6,815 bases of DNA from JBBSDV01 sp038240335 (lineage in GTDB: Bacteria; Chloroflexota; Dehalococcoidia; DSTF01; JACRBR01), in NCBI GenBank assembly GCA_038240335.1, contig JBBSDV010000162.1:1-6815 (forward strand), given 5' to 3'. Shown piece after piece: positions 4,357 to 6,815 of this stretch (position 1 is its first letter; the number at the start of each line of letters is the position of its first letter). A model generated the notes under the pieces. It searched no databases and was not told the origin of the DNA. It saw nothing but the letters and a program-made list of their open reading frames with translations. The translations under genes and the position numbers were made by a program.

Positions 4357-6561
4357 CTACCGCTGATATTTGCGCCGACGCCGCGTACCCGGCGCCTCAC
4401 CAGCCTCGGCATCCGCGGCCGGCGGCGTCAGCGCGCGAAGGGGCAGTCGCAGCATCCGCCGACGCGCCTCCATCGGCGTCGGTGCCGGATACTGGACGCG
4501 GGGATGGTACACCGCGCGCATCGTCGACTTGAACGAGGCGGCAATCGTCCGCAGGTCCCGGAGCGTCAGGTCGCTGTCGTCGAGCTGGCCCTCCGCAACC
4601 CGCTCCGCGATCACTTCCTCGACGAGCTCATCGATGCGTGCCTGCGACCGCTCCGCGCTGCTGCGCACGACCGCCTCTGTCGAGTCGGCCAGCATGACGA
4701 TCGCGGTCTCCTTCGATTGCGGCCGCGGTCCCGGGTACTGGAAGAGCGCCGGATCGATGTTCGGATCCGTCTCCGCCGCCTTTCGGTAGAAGTAGGCGAC
4801 GAGACGCGTGCCGTGGTGCTCCGGTATGAACGCCTGCACGCGCGCCGGCAGCCGCTCCCGCCGTGCCAGCTCCGCGCCGCCGCTCACGTGCTGCCGGATG
4901 ATGATCGAGCTCTCTTCCGGCGACATCTCCTCGTGCGGCGCTTCACCGCCAAGCTGGTTCTCGATGTACATCCCGGGCTGCAGCACCTTGCCGATGTCGT
5001 GGTAGTAGCAGCCGACCCGCGTTAGCAGGGGATCGGCGCCGACCAGATCCGCCGCGCGCTCCGCCAGGTTCCCAACGATGATGCTGTGGTGGAACGTTCC
5101 GGGTGCCTCGTCCTGCAATCGCCGCAGCAGCGGTGCGTTGAGCTGCGAGAGTTCCATGAGCTGCACCCGCGTCGTCACGCCGAACAGCACGCCCACCGTC
5201 ACGAACGCCCCCGCCGCAAGCACACCCGAACTGATGCCGTTGATGCCGCTCGCCAGCGCCATCCAGCCAAGATCCGCGATCTGCCGGTCGCTGTCGATGA
5301 ACCAGGTCGAAAGCAGCAGCAAGTACGACGCCGCAGCCACGCCCAGTCCGGCAGTGAGATATCGATTCAGACGATCAGCGCGATGGACGAGATAGATCCC
5401 GACGATCGGCCCGAGAGCGTACACGGCGAGCAGCCGGAACGTGTCGAGCACGGTGATCGATGTCACGAGCGAGACGTCGGGAAGGAACGCCGTGATGAAG
5501 GCGATCAGCACGCCGATGATCCCGGCGGCAACGACCCCGACATCCGTCTCCATCAACGCCGCGATCAGGATCGGCGCCGCCGCTACCGGCAGCACATATG
5601 GGAGGAAGTATCGGTGCTCCTCCGGCAGGACGAATGGCAGGTAGAACTTCGCCACGAGCAGCGGCATCGCCGTGATCAGCGCGAGCGCGATCATGTGACG
5701 CTCGGAGGTAATGCCGCGCGGCTGCAGCACGAAGAGATATCCCGCCAGCGCCGCCGCCGCGACAATCGAAAGCAACGCCACCGCCGCGACGTTTCGCCAC
5801 TCGACGCGCTTCGCGACGAGCTTTGCCGCTCGCAGTTTCTCGATCGCCACCTCGTCGACCCGGCTCTCGGCGGCGAGAATTACGTCGCCCTTCTCGATAT
5901 TCACGCGCTCGGGCGGCACCCCCGCGCGGGCGGCCGCCTGCGCCGCTTCCGTCTTCGTTTTGTCTTCAACGAGCGTCGAAACGATGAGCGGCCGGACGAG
6001 CTCCGCCGTCAGCAGCGCTTCGTCGGCGACGAAGTCAACCGTGATCTGGGAATCGACGCTGTCGCGCGCGGCCGTGACGCTCGCGTCGTCGAGAGAAACG
6101 CTCAGCTGCTGCGACAAGACGCGCCGGCCCTCCGCCACGATCGCTTGCCAGCGAGCATCGGGCAGGGCCAGCGCGGTATCGATGCTCCGCGGCGACAGTT
6201 GGAGCGCCGTGAGCGCGTCGCGCTTGCGCCCGGCGTCTGTGCTCTGATTCCGGATCTGGCCGATCTGCACTGCGATTTTGTCGAAGTCTGCGAGCTTCGG
6301 GTCCCGCACGCCCCGGTCAAGCACGAGCACAGGCGGCGCGGCCTTCGCTGCATCGTCGCGCCGCTGCTTCGTCAGCGAAGCGCTCTCGAAGGAGACACTG
6401 CGCGGCGACTTAACGGTGCGCGCCGCGATGTCGCCGACATGGATGTTGAACTGCCGCGGAAAGATCGGGAAGAGCGCGATCAGCAGCAGCGCCGCGAGCG
6501 CAACGCCAAACGTGGCGGTGGTGACGAAGGAGACCGGACGAGGCTTGCCGCGGCTGAGCAT
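4357..6561 (-). CDS. pgpH: Membrane HD-domain phosphodiesterase, PgpH type (c-di-AMP hydrolysis)
   Basis: The 734-residue product matches the PgpH layout; the well-studied homologue is about 720. A first membrane helix lies at 13-34, an extracellular 7TMR-HDED-type domain at about 45-250, a seven-helix membrane region at about 257-462, and a cytoplasmic HD domain at about 485-650. Metal ligands are visible: H491/H492 in GTFHHSIIVGNLAE, H521-D522 in YYHDIGK (the HDIG motif), H558 in IRQHVSGG, H582/H583 in PEHHGT and D626 in MLADSTEA. In the family these bind two metals that cut c-di-AMP to pApA, and the outer domain is thought to sense an unknown signal. The C-terminal 50 residues end in a basic RRRRKYQR tail. 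The start is ATG at 6561 with AAAGG six bases upstream, and no nearer in-frame alternative exists upstream. It leads a probable two-gene unit with the Rieske-like protein. Confidence 0.95.
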   Translation of the reverse strand: MLSRGKPRPVSFVTTATFGVALAALLLIALFPIFPRQFNIHVGDIAARTVKSPRSVSFESASLTKQRRDDAAKAAPPVLVLDRGVRDPKLADFDKIAVQIGQIRNQSTDAGRKRDALTALQLSPRSIDTALALPDARWQAIVAEGRRVLSQQLSVSLDDASVTAARDSVDSQITVDFVADEALLTAELVRPLIVSTLVEDKTKTEAAQAAARAGVPPERVNIEKGDVILAAESRVDEVAIEKLRAAKLVAKRVEWRNVAAVALLSIVAAAALAGYLFVLQPRGITSERHMIALALITAMPLLVAKFYLPFVLPEEHRYFLPYVLPVAAAPILIAALMETDVGVVAAGIIGVLIAFITAFLPDVSLVTSITVLDTFRLLAVYALGPIVGIYLVHRADRLNRYLTAGLGVAAASYLLLLSTWFIDSDRQIADLGWMALASGINGISSGVLAAGAFVTVGVLFGVTTRVQLMELSQLNAPLLRRLQDEAPGTFHHSIIVGNLAERAADLVGADPLLTRVGCYYHDIGKVLQPGMYIENQLGGEAPHEEMSPEESSIIIRQHVSGGAELARRERLPARVQAFIPEHHGTRLVAYFYRKAAETDPNIDPALFQYPGPRPQSKETAIVMLADSTEAVVRSSAERSQARIDELVEEVIAERVAEGQLDDSDLTLRDLRTIAASFKSTMRAVYHPRVQYPAPTPMEARRRMLRLPLRALTPPAADAEAGEAPGTRRRRKYQR

Positions 6562-6689
6562 GTGCCACCTTTGGCTACATGATATCGGCGATCACAGTCG
6601 GCTGGTGCGGGACCGTGCCGTTCGCCGGGAAGGGCGCGGGGGCCGGAGACGGGGTTTGCGGCAGGGTGAACGACGGGCGTGTGGCCGCT

Positions 6690-6732
6690 GGCGGAATCCA
6701 GCTTCCAGATACCAGCTCACCGTCATTCCGCC
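6690..6732. repeat. Inverted repeat between the right-edge gene and pgpH
   Basis: GGCGGAAT (6690-6697) and ATTCCGCC (6725-6732) are perfect 8-base inverted repeats separated by 27 bases. The space between contains CCAGCT twice (6698-6703 and 6712-6717). It lies downstream of the right-edge stop codon and 129 bases before the pgpH start. It might act as a weak terminator for the upstream gene or as a binding site in the pgpH leader. There is no T-run on either strand. Confidence 0.4.
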
Positions 6733-6751
6733 GAAACCTTCGAGAGCAAAC

Positions 6752-6814
6752 CTACAGCCCGCTCACCGTCAGCCGCGCCATCTTGATCGTCGGGGAGGCG
6801 GAACCGGCGCGCCA
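6752..6814 (-). CDS. C-terminal end of a protein, possibly TldD/PmbA family (partial, runs off the right edge)
   Basis: Reading leftward from 6814, 20 codons end in TAG at 6754-6752, and almost every codon ends in G or C. The product ends in ASPTIKMARLTVSGL. Many TldD/PmbA-type metalloprotease-related proteins close with a similar SPT-I/L-x-x-x-x-x-TV-x-G strand, so that is my best guess, from memory and from only a short stretch. It is in the same orientation as pgpH with about 190 bases between, so shared transcription is possible but not shown. Confidence 0.4.
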   Translation of the reverse strand, partial: WRAGSASPTIKMARLTVSGL

Positions 6815-6815
6815 C

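Noticed and set aside
5086..6582. Plus-strand frame of 498 codons opposite pgpH
   Set aside because: It is a long Arg/His/Gln-rich shadow of the high-GC pgpH gene. The minus-strand product has a full family match, and this one has none.
6562..6600. TATCAT near 6579-6584 as the pgpH promoter
   Set aside because: The -10 match is fair, but no -35 is present at the right distance, and the start site would leave only about ten bases of leader.
6579..6815. Plus-strand open frame from ATG 6579 to the right edge (about 79 codons)
   Set aside because: Its third codon positions coincide with those of the minus-strand frame, so base use cannot separate them. It has no clear ribosome-binding site, and the SPTIKMARLTVSGL ending on the minus strand is more protein-like.

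Overview
The window is GC-rich bacterial DNA. Every gene I can support is on the minus strand except the tail of one plus-strand gene at the left edge. Three features make a member of the Chloroflexota, or a similar high-GC deep-branching phylum, the most likely source: an infC-rpmI-rplT cluster with long Ala/Pro-rich protein tails, a PgpH-type c-di-AMP phosphodiesterase, and a Rieske-like protein whose C-terminal half resembles QcrA-type proteins of that phylum. This placement is an inference from family resemblance and was not tested.

Layout, left to right. Positions 2-112 hold the last 36 codons of an unidentified plus-strand protein. A hairpin at 207-228 followed on the minus strand by a T-rich stretch terminates the ribosomal operon. 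The operon itself reads leftward from a candidate sigma70-type promoter at 2383-2412: infC (2328 to 1594), rpmI (1542 to 1339), rplT (1288 to 275). infC has no ATG, GTG or TTG at its true N-terminus and most likely starts at ATA. The rplT product is unusual: a complete bL20 domain, a linker of roughly 85 residues, and a complete DUF4332-type helix-hairpin-helix domain in one reading frame.

Upstream of infC lies a class I SAM-dependent methyltransferase (3222 to 2440) with its own terminator-like hairpin and a possible promoter. Positions 3260-3740 contain no gene I can defend. They hold a GC hairpin running into an 11-G tract and a TGTAC-N6-GTACA dyad.

The right half is a two-gene unit: pgpH (6561 to 4357), a complete membrane HD-domain phosphodiesterase, and 16 bases downstream a small membrane-anchored protein (4340 to 3741) with the outline of a Rieske domain but none of the four cluster ligands. 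The right edge carries the last 20 codons of another minus-strand gene, possibly a TldD/PmbA-type protein.

The two most unusual items are the bL20-DUF4332 fusion and the ligand-less Rieske-like protein coupled to a c-di-AMP phosphodiesterase. I see no CRISPR array, transposase, tRNA or rRNA gene.
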